From Rhinopithecus roxellana (Eukaryota; Chordata; Mammalia; Primates; Cercopithecidae): a stretch of DNA of 64,000 nt. Position 1 is the stretch's first letter. The number at the start of each line of letters is the position of its first letter. The DNA is taken from assembly GCF_007565055.1 (NCBI RefSeq), contig NW_022141518.1, positions 1 through 64,000 of the forward strand. The letters are read 5' to 3'. Below the pieces are notes generated by a model. It was not told where the DNA came from. It did not search any database and saw only the letters and a program-made list of their open reading frames with translations. The position numbers and the translations under genes are program-made. Positions 1-15,300 of this stretch are shown piece after piece.

Positions 1-35
1 TATCTATTATATTATCTCTATATTTAATACCTATA

Positions 36-403
36 TCTATTATATCTATTATGTCTATATTTTATACCTATATCTATTATAACTAATATGCCAATATTTT
101 ATACCTATATCTATTATATCTATTATGTGTATTTTTTATACCTATATCTATTATATCTATTATGTCTGTATTTTATACCTATATCACTTCTGTCTGTATT
201 TTATACCTATATCTATTATATCTATTATGTCTGTATTTTATTCCTATATCTATTATATCTATTATGTCTGTATTTTATACCTATATCTATCATATCTATT
301 ATGTCGATATTTTATACGTATATCTATGATGTCTATATTTTATACCTATATCTATTATGTCTATATTTAATACCTATATCTATTATATCTATTATGTCTA
401 TAT
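36..403 (+). repeat. Copy 1 of a 368-bp identical intra-array duplication
   Basis: This block matches 1953-2320 at a constant offset of 1917 bp, with no difference that I could find. It includes rare variants such as AACTAATATGCCAATATT, the short ATCACTTCTGTCTG stretch and TATACGTATATCTATGATG. Similarity drops at both edges: before 36 the two sites read differently, and after 403 one continues TTTTATTACC and the other ATTGAACC. The block is an array duplication rather than a gene. Confidence 0.9.
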
Positions 404-1952
404 TTTTATTACCTATATCTATTATGTCTATATTTTATACCTATATCTATTATATCTATTAAGTCTATATTTTATACCTATATCTATTATATCTATTATG
501 CCTATATTTTATACCTATATCTATGATATTTGTTATATCTATATTTTATACCTATATCTATTATATCTATTATGTCTATATTTTATACCTATATCTATTA
601 TGTCTATATTTTTTACCTATATCTATTATATCTATTATGTGTATATTTTATACCTATATCTATTATGTCTATATTGTATACCTATATCTATTATATCTAT
701 CAGATTTTTATTTTATCATTATATCAATTATATCTATATTTTATATGTATATCTATTATATCTATTATATGTACATTTTATACCTATATCTATTATATCT
801 ATATTTTATACCTTTATGTATTATATCTATTATGTCTATATTTTATACCTATATCTATTATACCTCTTATGTCTATATATTATACCTGTATCTATTATAT
901 TTATTGTGTCTATACTTTATACCTATATCTATTATGTCTATATTTTATATCTTTATCTATTATATCTATTATGTCTATATTTTATACCTATACCTATTAT
1001 ATCTATTATGTCTGCATTTTATGCCTATATCTATTATATCCACTATATCTATATTTTATACCTATATCTATTATATCTATATTTGATACCTGTATCCATT
1101 ATATCTATTATATCTCTATTTATACATATATCTATCATATCTATTATGTCTATATTTTAGGCCTATATCTATTATATCTATTATATCCATATTTTATAAT
1201 TATACCTATTATAACCATATTTTATACCTATATCCATTATATCTATATTTTTTTCCTATATCAATTATAACTATTATATTTATATTTTATAATTATATCT
1301 ATTATATCTATATTTTATACCTATATCTATTATATCTATTGTCTGTGTTTTATACCTCTATCTGTTTTATCCTTTTTTATACATATAACTATTATATCTA
1401 TTACATCTTTATTTCATACCTATATCTATTATATCTATAAATTTACCTGTATCTATTATATCTATTGAGTCTATATTTTATACCTATATCTATTATATCT
1501 GTTATGTCTCTATTTTATACCTATATCTATTATATCTATTATGTCTGCATATTATACCTATATCTATTATGTCTATATTTTATACCTATACCTATTATAA
1601 CTATTATGTCTATATTTTATAACTATGTATATGTCTATATTTTACACCTATATCTATATCTATTATGTCTATATTTTAAAACTATATGTTTTGTCTATAT
1701 TTTATATCTATATCCATTATATATATTATGTCTATATTTTATATCTTCATCTATTATGTCTATATTTCACACCTATATCTATTATATCTGTTTTGTGTAT
1801 ATTTTACATGTATATCTATTATATCTTTATGTCTACATTTTATACCTATATCTATTATATCTATTATGTCCAAATATTATACCCATATCTACTATGTCTA
1901 TTTTTTATAACAATATCTATTATACCTATTATGTCTATATTTCATATCTTTA

Positions 1953-2320
1953 TCTATTATATCTATTATGTCTATATTTTATACCTATATCTATTATAAC
2001 TAATATGCCAATATTTTATACCTATATCTATTATATCTATTATGTGTATTTTTTATACCTATATCTATTATATCTATTATGTCTGTATTTTATACCTATA
2101 TCACTTCTGTCTGTATTTTATACCTATATCTATTATATCTATTATGTCTGTATTTTATTCCTATATCTATTATATCTATTATGTCTGTATTTTATACCTA
2201 TATCTATCATATCTATTATGTCGATATTTTATACGTATATCTATGATGTCTATATTTTATACCTATATCTATTATGTCTATATTTAATACCTATATCTAT
2301 TATATCTATTATGTCTATAT
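1953..2320 (+). repeat. Copy 2 of the 368-bp identical intra-array duplication
   Basis: Partner of 36-403. Neighbouring units elsewhere in the array usually differ by several substitutions per 100 bp, so exact identity over 368 bp points to a recent copying event (unequal exchange or gene conversion) or to an assembly duplication. Confidence 0.9.
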
Positions 2321-3066
2321 ATTGAACCTATGTCTGTTATGTCTACATTTTTTACCTATATCTATTATATCTATTATGACTATATTTTATACCTGTATCT
2401 ATTATGTCTATTATGTCTATATTGTAAACCTATGTCTATTATATCTATTATATCTATATTTTATTGCTATATCTATTATATCTATTGTCTATATTTTATA
2501 CCTGTTTCTATTATATCTATTTTTTATACGAACATCTATTTTATCTATTATAGATATTTTATACCTATTATACCTAAAATGTCTGTATTTTATACCTATA
2601 TGTATTATGTCTATATTTTATACCTATATCTATTATATCTATTACGGCTATGTTTTATACCTATATCTATTATATCTATTATGTCTATATTTTATACCTA
2701 CATCTATTGTATCTATTATGTCTAAATATTGTACCTATATCTATTATTTCTATGTTTTATAACTATATCTATTATATCTATTATGTCTATATATTATACC
2801 TATATCTATTATATCTACATTTTATACCTGTATCTATTATATCTATTAGGTCTATATTTTATACCTATATCAATTATACCTATTATGTTTATAATTTATA
2901 CCTATGTCTATTATATCTATCATGTCTATATTTCATACGTACATCTATTGTAACTATTATGTCTATATTTTATACCTATATCTATTACGTCTATATTTTA
3001 TACCTATATTTATTATATCTAGTATGTCTATATTTTATACCTATATCTATTATGTCTATATTTTAT

Positions 3067-3351
3067 TTATTTGATTTTATTTTATTTTTTGAATTCTGAT
3101 TTTATTTTATTTTTTTTTTCTTTCTTTATTTTTTTTTATTATACTTTAAGTTCTAGTTTACATGTGCATAACGTGCAGGTTTGTTACTTATGTATACTTA
3201 TGCCATGTTGGTGTGCTGCACCCATCAACTCGTCAGCACCCATCAATTCATCTTTTATATCATGTATAACTCCCCAATGCAATCCCTCCCTCCTCCCCCC
3301 TCCCCCCTCCCCATGATAGGCCCCAGTGCGTGATGTTCCCCTTTCCGAGTC
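3067..3351 (-). mobile_element. LINE-1 3' end, 5'-truncated, antisense
   Basis: On the minus strand this is the last ~220 bp of an L1 3'UTR followed by an A-rich tail. It includes the G-rich L1 3'UTR tract (C-rich on +, 3284-3312) and the terminal TATAATAAA. It aligns with 53488-53703 of the large L1, with about eight differences, so the two belong to the same young monkey L1 lineage. The tail (3067-3129) is not pure poly(A): it contains TTTTATTTTATTTTTT twice, separated by a GAATTCTGA link, so the tail was duplicated or patterned. TATGTCTATATTTTAT lies at both edges (3051-3066 and 3352-3367) as a possible 16-bp target-site duplication. The array supplies the same string everywhere, so this is not proof. 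No coding capacity remains. Confidence 0.95.
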
Positions 3352-6300
3352 TATGTCTATATTTTATACCTATATCTGTTATGTCTATATTTAATAACTA
3401 TATCTATTATGTCTATATTTAATACCTGTATCTATTACATCTTTTATGTCTATATTTTATAACTATATCTCTTATATCTATTTTGTATATATTTTATGCC
3501 TATATCTATTATGTCTATATTTTATACCTCTATATATTCAATTTTATCTATATTTTATATTTATATCTATTATGTCTATATTTTATACCTATATCTATTA
3601 TATCGATGATGTCTATATTTTATACCTATATATATTATATCTATATTTTATACCTATATCGATTATATCAATTATATTCATATTTTATACCTGTATGTAT
3701 TATATCTATATTTTATACCTATATCTATTATATCTATAATATCTGTATTTTATACGTATATCCATTATATCTATTATATCTGTATTTAATGCCTGTATTT
3801 ATTATATCTATTATGTCTATATTTTATACCTATATGTATTATATCTATTATGTCTATAGTTTATACCTATATCTATTATATCTATTATGTCAATATTTTA
3901 TACCTATATCTATGGTATCTATTATGTCTATGTTTTATACCTATAACTATTATGTTTATATTTGATACCTACATCTATTATAACTATTTTCGATATTTTT
4001 TATCTCTACATGTATTGTCTATATTTTAAACCTATACCTATTATATCTATTATGTCTATATTTTATACCTATACCTCTTATGTCTATTATGTCTATATTC
4101 TGTACCTATATCTGTTATATCTATTATATCTATATTTTATACCGCTATTATGTGTATATTTTATACCTTTATCTATGATATCTATTATGTCTATATTTTG
4201 TAGCTTTGTCTTTTATTTCTATTATGTCTATATTTTATACCTATATCTATTATTTCTATATTTTATACCTTTATCTATGATATCTATTATGTCTATATTT
4301 AATACCTGTATCTTTTATATCTATTATGTCTATATTTTATACCTATATCTATTATATCTCTTATGTCTATATTTTATACCTATATCTATTATATCTATTA
4401 TGTCAATACTTTATACCTATATTTATGATGTCTATATTTTATACCTGTATCGATTATATGTATGTCTATATTTTATTCCTATAACTATTATATCTCTTAT
4501 GTCGATATTTTATACCTACATCTATTATATCTATTACGTATATATTTTATACCCATATCTATTCTGTCTATATTTTATACCTATATCTATTATATCTATT
4601 ATGTCTATGTTTTATAACTTTATCGACTATACCTCTTATGTCTATATTTTATACCTATATCTTTTGTATCTATTCTGTCTATACTTTATACCTATATCTA
4701 TTATGTCTATATTTTACACCTTTATCTGTTATATCTATTATGTCTATTTTTTATGCCTATATTCATTATATCCACTATATTTATATTTTATACCTATATC
4801 TATTATATCTATATTTAATAACTATATCCATTATATCTATTATATATTATATCTATATCTATTATATATTTTATACCTATATTATGTCTGTATTTTATAC
4901 CTATATCTATTATATCTATTATGTCTGTATTTTATTCCTCTATCTGTTATATCTATTATGTCTATATTTTATAACTCTATCAATTATATTTATTATGTCT
5001 ATATTTTATACCTCTATCTATTATATCTATTAAGTATATATTTTATACCTATATTTATTATATCTATTATGTCTATATTTTATACCTGTATCTATTATGT
5101 CTATATTTTATACCTATATCTATTTTGTCTATATTTTATACCTATATCTATTATGTCTATATTTAATACCTATATCTATTATATCGATTTTGTCTATATT
5201 TTATACCTATATCTATTATGTCTATATTTGATATATATATCTATTATATCTATTTTGTCAATATTTTGTCCCTCTATCTATTATGTATATCTTTTATAAC
5301 TCTATCAAATATATTTGTTATGTCTATATTTTATACCTCTATCTATTATATCTATTATGCCTATATTTTATGCCTATATCTATTATATCTATTATTTCTA
5401 GATTTTATACCTATATCTATTATGACTATTATGTCTATATTTTATACGTATATATATTAAGTCTATATTTTATACCTGTATTTATTATATCTATTATGTC
5501 TGTATTTTATACCTATATCTATTTTGTCCATATTTTATACCTGTATCTATTATGTCTATATTTTATACCTATATCTATTATATCTACTATGCCTATATTT
5601 AGCACCTATATCTATTATATCTATTATGTCTATATTTTATACCTATCTCTATTCTGTCTATATTTTATACCTATATCTATTATATCTATTATGTCTATAT
5701 TTTATACCTATATCTATTATATCTATTATGTCTATATTTTATACCTATATCTATTATATCTATTATTTCTATATTTTATACATATATCTATTATATCTAT
5801 TATGTCTGTATTTTTCACCTATAAGTATTTTGTCTATATTTTTTACCTATATCTATTATATCTATTATGTCTATATTTTGTACCTATATCTGTTATGTCT
5901 ATTATGTCTATATTGTATACCTACATATTATGTCTATTATGTCTATATTTTATACCTGTATCTATTATATTTCTTATGTCTACAGTTTATACCTATATCT
6001 CTTATATCTATTATGTTTATATTTTTTAACCATATCTATTATGTCTATATTTCTATCTATATCTATTATATATAATATGTCTATACTTTATGCCTATAAC
6101 TATTATAACTACATTTTATACCTATATTTCTTATATCTATATTTAATACCTATATCTATTATATCTATTAGATTTATATTTTGTAATTATATCTAGTATA
6201 TCTGTTTTATACCAATATCTATTATATCTTTTTTATCTATATTTTATGACTATATCAATTATGTCTATATTTTATACGTATATCTATTTTAACTTTTTCT

Positions 6301-8159
6301 ATTATATCTGTTATGTCTATATTTTATACCTGTATCCATTATATCTGTTTTTTTATACATATATATCTATTATATCTATTATATCTATATTTTGAACCTG
6401 TATCTATTATATCTATTATGTCTATATTTTATACCTAAATCTATTATATATATTATGTCTATATTTTATACCTGTATGTTTTATATCTATTATGTCTATA
6501 TTTTATACCTATATCTATCATATCAATTATGTCTAATTTATACCTATATATATGATATCGATTATGTCTATATTTTATAACTATATCTATTATATCTATT
6601 ATGTCTATATTTTATACGTATATGTATTGTTTCTATTATTTCTATATTTTATACATATATCTTTTGCATGTATTATGTCTATATTTTATATCGATAACTA
6701 TTATATCTATAATGTCTATACTTTATAACTATATATATTATGTCTATATTTTATACCTGTATTGATTATATTTATTATGTCTATATTTTATACCTATATC
6801 TATTGTATTTCTTATGTCTATATTTTTTACCTATATCTATTATATCTATTATGTTAATATTTTATAGCTGTATCTCTTATGTCTATATTTTATACCTATA
6901 TCTATGATATCTATTATGTCTATATTTTATACCTATATCTATTATACCTCTTATTTCTATATTTTATACCTATATCTATTATATCCATCCTGTCTATATT
7001 TTATACCTATATCTATTATGTCTATATTTTATACCAATATCTATTATATCAATTATGTCTATATTTTATATCTTTATCTATTATATCTATTACGTCTATA
7101 TTTTATTCCTATATCTATTATACCTATTATGTCTATATTTTATACCTATATCTATTGTATCCACTATATCTATATTTTATACCTATATCTATTATATCTC
7201 CATTTGGTACCTATTTCCATTATATCTATATCTATATTTTATACCTATATCTTTTGTATCTATTATGTCTATATTTTATACCTATATCTATTATATCTAT
7301 TATGTCTATAATTTATACTTATATCTTTATATCTTTTGGGTATATTTTACACCTGTATCTATTATACATATTTTTATACGTACATCCATTATATCTATTA
7401 TATCTATATTTTATACCCATATCTATTATATCTGTATTTTATACCTGTATCAACTATATCTAATATGTCTATGTTTTATACCTATATCTATATTTATTAT
7501 GTCTACATTTTATGCCTATATCTATTATATCTATTATGTCTATATTTATAACTATATCTATCATATCTATTATGTCTATATTTCATACCTATATTTATCA
7601 TATCAATTCGTCTATATTTTATACCTATATCTATTATGTCTATTATGTCTGTATTTCATAACTATAACTATTATATCTACTATGTCTGTATTTTATACCC
7701 ATATCAATTATATTTATTATATTTATATTTTATACCTATATCTGTAATATCTATTACGTCTATATTTTATAACTATATCTATTATATCTTTATGTCAATA
7801 TTTTATACCTATATCTATTATGTCTATATTTTATACCTATATCTATTATATCTATTATGTCTATATTTTATACCTATATCTATTATATCTATTATGTCTA
7901 TATTTTATACCTATATCTATTGTTTCTATTATTTTTATATTTTATACATATATCTCTTGCATGTATTATGTCTATATTTTATTCCGATATCTATTATATC
8001 TATAATGTCTATACTTTATAACTATATATATTATGTCTATATTTTATACCTGTATTATTATATTATGTGTATATTTTATACCTATATCTATTATATCTCT
8101 TATGTCTATATTTTTTACCTATATCTATATATCTATTATGTTAATATTTTATAGCTATA

Positions 8160-8870
8160 TCTCTTATGTCGATATTTTAATACTATATCGATGATATCAT
8201 AAGTATGGCTATATTTTATACTTATCTATTATACCTCTTAATTCTATATTTTATACCTATATCTATTTATCCATTATGTCTATATTTTATCCTTTATCTA
8301 TTATGTCTATATTTATTCCAAATATCTATTATATCTTTTAATGTCTATATTTTATGTCTTTATCTACGATATCTATTACTCTTATAGTTTATTTCCTGTA
8401 TCTATTATATCTATTATGTCTATATTTTATACCTATATCTATCGTATCCACTATATCTATATTTTATACCTATATCTATATATATATTATATCTATATTT
8501 TTTACCTATGTCGTTTATTTCTGTATTTTATACCTATATCTATATGTCTAGATTTTATATACCTTTATCTATTATTATTTTTATGTCGATATTTTTAAAT
8601 ACCTGTATCTATGATGTCTATATGTGTATACCTAAGATCCTAGTATAGCTATGATATTAGATTTTAGAACTGTCTATTAATCTCTTAAGTCGATATTTTA
8701 GACCTATATATATATATCTAATTATAGTTATATTTTAATACCTATATATCTATTATTACCTCAGTATATATCTAGTATGACTATAGCTAGCTATTACTTC
8801 GGATGTTTTATACCTATGTCTATTATAAAACTGTTATATCTCTAGTTATATACTATATCTATTATATCTG
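8160..8870 (+). repeat. Degenerate, indel-rich patch of the satellite
   Basis: The units here are recognisable, but indels occur every few tens of bases, unlike the rest of the array where substitutions dominate. At 8240-8600 it is clearly a worn copy of the well-formed block at 41.80-42.17 kb: both share ATCTATTTATCCATTATG, a CCACTATATC unit and the ATGTCTAGATTTTATA end marker. From about 8620 to 8820 the periodicity is nearly lost (GATCCTAG, TAGCTAGC, ACTTCGG). It may be an old block, a repair scar or low-quality assembly consensus. The sequence alone does not decide. Confidence 0.75.
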
Positions 8871-10259
8871 TATTTTATACCTATATCTATTATATCTATT
8901 ATATCTATATTTTATACCTATATCTATTATATCTATATTTTATACCTGTATCTATTATATCTATTATGTCTATATTTTATACCTATATCTGTTATATCGA
9001 TTATGTCCATATTATATACCTATATATATTATATCTATATTTTATACCCATATCTATTATATCTGTATTTTATACCTATATCTGTATTTTAGAACTATAT
9101 ATATCTATTATGTCTATATTTTATAACTATATCTATTATGTCTATATTTTATACATATATCTATTATATCTATTATGTTTATATTTTGTACCTATACCTA
9201 TTATGTCTATATTTTATACCTCTATCTATTATACCTATTTCGTCTATATTTTATACCTATATCTATTATGTCTATGTTTTATACCTATATCTATTATATC
9301 TATTATGTCTATATTTTATACCTATATCTATTATATCTATGATATTTATATTTTTAACTGTCTATGATATCCATTATGTGTATATTTTATACCTATATCT
9401 ATTATATCTATTACATCTATATTTTATAGCTATATTTATTATATCTGTTATGTCTATATTTTATATGTATATCTATTATATCTATTATGTCTATATTATA
9501 TACCTTTATCTATTATATCTATTATGTCTACATTTTTACCTTTATCTATAATATCTATTATGTCTATATTTTATACCTATATCTATTATGTCTATATTTT
9601 TTACCTGTATCTATTATGTCTATTATGTCTATATTTTATACCTATATTTAATATATCTATTATGTCTTTATTTTATACCTATATCTATTATATCTGTTTG
9701 TCTATATTTTATACCTATATCAATGATATCTATTGTGTCTATATTTTATACCTTTATCTAGTTATGTCTATATTTTATAATTATATCTATTATATCTATT
9801 ATGTCCATATTTTATACCTACATCTATTATGTCTATATTTTATACCTATATCTATTTTATCTATTATATCTGTATTTTATACCTATATATATTATGTCTA
9901 TATTTTATACCTATATCTATTTTATCTATTTTCTATATTTTATATCTGTATAATTAATGTCTATATTTTATACCTATATCTATTATATCTCTTAAGTCTA
10001 TATTTTATTCCCATATCTATTGTATCTATTATATCTATATTTTATACCTATATCTATTATATTTATTGTATCTATATTTTATAACTATATCTACTATGTC
10101 TATATTTTATACCTATATTTATGATATCCATTATGTCTATATTTTATTCCTCTATCTATTATATATATTATGCCTATATTTTATACCTATATCTATTTTG
10201 TCTATATTTTATACCTATTTCTATTATATATATTATGTCTATATTTTATACCAATATCT

Positions 10260-10830
10260 ATGATATCTCTTAGGTCTATATTTTACACCTCTATTATATC
10301 TCTTATGTCTATATTTCATACCTCTATCTATTGAATCTCTTATATCTATATTTTATACCTCTATCTATTTTATGTATTATATCTATGTTTTATACCTCTG
10401 TCTGTTATATCTGTCTATATTTTAAACGTATATCTATTTTATCTATTATATCTATATTTTTTACCCGTACCTGTTATATTTATTAAAGCTATATTTTATA
10501 ACAATATCTATTATGTCTATATTTTATGCTTATATCTATTATATCTATTATGTCTATATTTTATACCTATATCTTTTATACGTATTGTCTATATTTTATA
10601 CCTCTCTTATATCCCTTATATCTATATTTTATACCTCTATCTATTGTATCTCTTATATCCGTATTTCATACCTATATCTATTATATCTATTATAACTGTT
10701 TTATACCTCTCTCTATTATATCTATTCTGTCTATGTTTTATACCTCTCTCTATTATATCTATTATGTCTATATTTTATACCTCTATATATTATATCTATT
10801 ATGTCTATATTTTATACCTCTATTATGTCC
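10260..10830 (+). repeat. Variant domain of CCTCTAT-type satellite units
   Basis: Most heads here run TATTTTATACCTCTAT instead of the array-wide TATTTTATACCTATAT, and many tails read TATATCTCTTATGTC. Similar domains sit at 12.12-12.33, 32.44-32.96 and 33.22-33.64 kb. Clustering of the same variants shows local spreading of unit types within the array. Confidence 0.75.
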
Positions 10831-12242
10831 ATTATGTCTATATTTTATAACTATATTTATTATATCTATTATGTGTATATTTCATACCTATGTCTATTAT
10901 ATATATTATGTCAATATTTTATACCTATATCTATAATATCTATCATATCTATATTTTATACCTATATCTATTATGTCTACGTTTTTTACCTATATCTATT
11001 CGTCTTTTATGTCTATATTTTATACCTATATCTATTATAAACTTTATGTCTATATTTTATACCTATATCTATTATATCAATTATGTCTATATTATATACC
11101 TCTATTATATCTATTATGTCTATATTTTTTACCTATATCTATTATATATATATTTTATACCAATATCTATTATTTCTAGTATTGCTATATTTTATAACTA
11201 TATATATTATATCTATTATGTCTTTATTTTATACCTCTGTCTATTATATCTATTATGTCTATATTTTATAGCTATAGCTATTATGTCTATATTTTATACC
11301 TATATCTGTTATATCCATTATGTCTATATTTTATAGGGAAATCTATTATATCTATTATGTCTATATTTCATACCTATATCTATTATATCTATTAAGTATA
11401 TATCGATTATATCAACTATGTCTATATTTTATACCTATATCTATTATATCTATGATGTCTATATTTTATACCTGTATCTATTATATCGATTATGTCTGTA
11501 TTTTATACCTATATCTATTATATCTATTATGTCTATATTTAATACCTATAACTATTATATCTATTATGTCTATATTTCATACCCATATCTATATCTATTA
11601 TGTCTATATTTTATACCCATATCTATTATATCCGTTATGTCTCTATTTTATACCTATATTTATTATATCTACAATGCCTATATTTTATATCTATATCTAT
11701 TATATCAATTATATCTATATTTTATACCTATATCTATTATATCTATTATAACTACGTTATATACCTATATGTATTACATCTATATTTTATAACTATATCT
11801 ATTATATCTATCATATTTATATTTTATATCTATTATATCTATATTTTATACCTCTATTTATTATATCTATATTTTTTACCTATATCTATTATATCTCTAT
11901 TTAATACCTATATATATTATATCTATTAAAACTATATTCTATACCTATATCTATTATATCTATATTTTATACCTATATCGATTTTATCTATTATATCTAT
12001 ATTTTATACCTGTATCTATTACATCTATATTTTATACCAATAACTCTTATATCTATGATGTCAATATTCTATACCTATATCTATTATACCTATTAAGTCT
12101 ATATTTTATACCTATATCTTTTGTACGTATTATGTCTATATTTTATACCTCTATCTATTATATTTTTCTATATTTTATACCTCTATCTATTATATCTATT
12201 ATGTCTATATTTTACACCTATATCTATTATATCTATTATGTG

Positions 12243-12308
12243 TATATTTTATACCTCTATTATATCTCTTATGTCTATATTTTATACCTCTATTATATCT
12301 CTTATGTC
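12243..12308 (+). repeat. Two perfect 33-bp units in tandem
   Basis: Units 12243-12275 and 12276-12308 are identical 33-mers: head TATATTTTATACC, then TCTATTATATC, then TCTTATGTC. The length is off the 28/37/46 series because four bases of a 9-mer are missing. A third, diverged unit follows. This is a small local amplification of a deletion variant. Confidence 0.85.
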
Positions 12309-15300
12309 TATATTTTATACTTCTATCTGTTGTATATATTATGTCTATATTTTATAACTATATCTATTATATCTTTTATGTCTATATTTTTTACCTATAT
12401 CGATTATATCTATTATGTCTATATCTATTATATATATTATGTCTATATTTTATACCTATATCTATTATATCTTTTATGTCTATATTTTACACCTATATCT
12501 ATTATATCTGTTATGTCTATATTTTATACCTATATCTATGATGCCTATATTTGATACCTACATCTATTATAACTATTATGTCTTTATTTTATACCTATAT
12601 CTATTATATATATATTTTATACCTATACGTATTATATCTATTATATCTATATTCTATATCTATATCTCTTATATCTATTATGTCTATATTTCATACCTAT
12701 GTCTTTTATACATATTGACTATATTTTATACCTCTATTATATCTATTACGTCTATATTTTATACCTATATCTATTGTATCTATTATGTCTGTATTTTATA
12801 CCTATATCTATTATGGCTATATTTTAAAGCAATATCTATTATATCAGTTATGTCTATATCTATTGTATCTATTATGTCTATATTGTTTACCTATATCTAT
12901 TATATCTATGTCTTTATTTTATACCTATATCTATTTTGTCTATATTTTATACCTATATCTATCATGTCTATATTTTATACCTATATCGGTTTTATCTATT
13001 ATGTCTATATTTTATACATATATCTATTAAATCTATTATGTCTATCTTTTATATCTATATCTATTAGATCTATATTTTATACTTGTAACTATTATATGTA
13101 TTTTGTCTATATTTTATCCCTATATCAATTATATCTATTATGTCTATATTTTATACCTATAATTATTATATCTTATATGTCTATATTTTATACCTATATC
13201 TATTATGTCTATATTTTATATCTATATCTATTATGTCTATATTTTATACCTGTAACAATTATATCTGTTTTGCCTATATTTTTTACCTATATCTATTATA
13301 ACTTGTGTGTCTATATTTTATAACTATACTATTATATCTATATTTTATACCTACATCTATTATATCTATTATATCTATATTTTATACTTATATCTATTAT
13401 ATCTGTTATGTCTCTATTTTATACCTATATCTATTGTATCTATTATGTCTATATTTTATATCTTTATCTATTACATATATCATGTCTATAGTTTATACCT
13501 ATATATGTTATATCTATTTTGTCTGTTTATTATACGTATATCTATTATATCTATATTTTATACTTATATCTATTATATCTATTATGTCTGTATTTTATAC
13601 CTGTATTTATTATATCTATTATGTCTATATTATTACCTATACATATTATGTCTTTTATGTCTATATTTTATACCTAAATCTATTATATCTATTATGTCTA
13701 TATATTATACCTATATCTTTTATATCTATTTTGCCTTTATTTTAAAACTATACTTATTATATCTATTAGGTCTATATTTTATACCTATTTCTATTATATC
13801 TGTTATGTCTATATTTAATACCTATATCTATTATGTCTATATTGTATACCTATATCTATTATGTCTATATTTTATTCGTATATCTATTATATCTGTTATG
13901 TCTATATTTTATACCTATATCTATTTTGTATGTATTTTATACCTATATCTATTATATCTATTATGTCTATATTTTATGCCATATCTATTATATCTATTAT
14001 ATCTGTATTTTATACCTATAGCTATTATATCTATATTTTGTACCTATATCTATTATATCTCTTTTATCTATATTTTATACCTATACCTATTATATCTATT
14101 ATGTCTATATTTGATACCTACATCTTTTATATCTATTATGTCTATATTTTATATCTATATCTATTATATACATTATGTATATATTTTATACCTATATCTG
14201 TCATATCTATTTTGTCTGTATTTTATACGTATATCTATTATGTCTATATTTTATACTTATATCTCTTATATCTATTATGTCTGTATTTTATACCTATATC
14301 TATTAGATCTATTATGTCTATATTTTATACCTATACATATTATATCTATTATGTCTATATTTTATACCTATATCTATTATATCTATTATGTCTATATTTT
14401 ATACCTATATCTATTATATCGATTATGTCTATATCTGTTACATATATCTATTATATTTATTATGTCTATATTTTGTAACTATATGTATTATATCTCTTAT
14501 GTCTATATCTTATACCTCTATCTATTATATCTATTATATCTATATTTTATACCTATATTTATTATATCTATTATGTCTATATTTTATATCTATATCTTTT
14601 ATATCTATTTTGTCTATATTTTATACCTATTTCTTTTATGTCTGTATTTTATTCCTGTATCTATTATATCTATTATGTCTGTATTTTATACCTATATCTA
14701 TTATATCTATTACATCTATATTTTATACCTATATGTATTATATCTATTATGTCTATATCTTATACATATATGTATTATATCTGCTATGTGTATAGTTTCT
14801 ACCTCTATTATGTCTATATTTCATACCTATATATTTATACCAGTTATGTCTATATTTTATACCTATATCTACTATATTTACTCTGTCTATATTTTATACC
14901 TATATCTATAATATCTATTATGTCTATATTTTATACCTATATCTATTATATCTACTATGTCTGTATTTTATACCTATATCTATTATATCAATTATATCAA
15001 TGTTTTATACCTATATCTATTAAAGCTATTATGTCTATATTTTATACCTTTATCTATTATATCCATTATGTCTATAACTTATACCTATATCTATTATATC
15101 TATTATGTCTTTGTTGTAAATCTATATCTATTGTATCTATGATGTCTATATTTCATACCTATATGTATTATAACCATTATGTCTATATTTTGTACCTATA
15201 TCTATTAAGTCTATATTTTATACCTATATCTATTATAATTATTATGTCTATATTTGATACCTATATCTATTATGTCTATTATGTCTATATTTTATATCTA

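Larger units (their letters stand above)
1..3066 (+). repeat. AT-rich 28/37-bp satellite array, segment A (continues off the left edge)
   Basis: Tandem units made of the head TATATTTTATACC, then one or two 9-mers TATATCTAT, then the tail TATGTC or TATATC, giving 28 or 37 bp (46 bp when a third 9-mer is present). All units read in this direction. Unit-to-unit divergence is mostly single substitutions, such as TGTATTTTAT, CCGATATC or TTATTCC. Between about 1.0 and 1.45 kb the tail is mainly TATATC (A-type units) and includes the recurring module with TTTTATAATTATATC near 1271. The many open frames across this segment are a consequence of the stop-free consensus and are not genes. The first bases are already inside the array, so its left limit lies outside the window. 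Confidence 0.97.
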
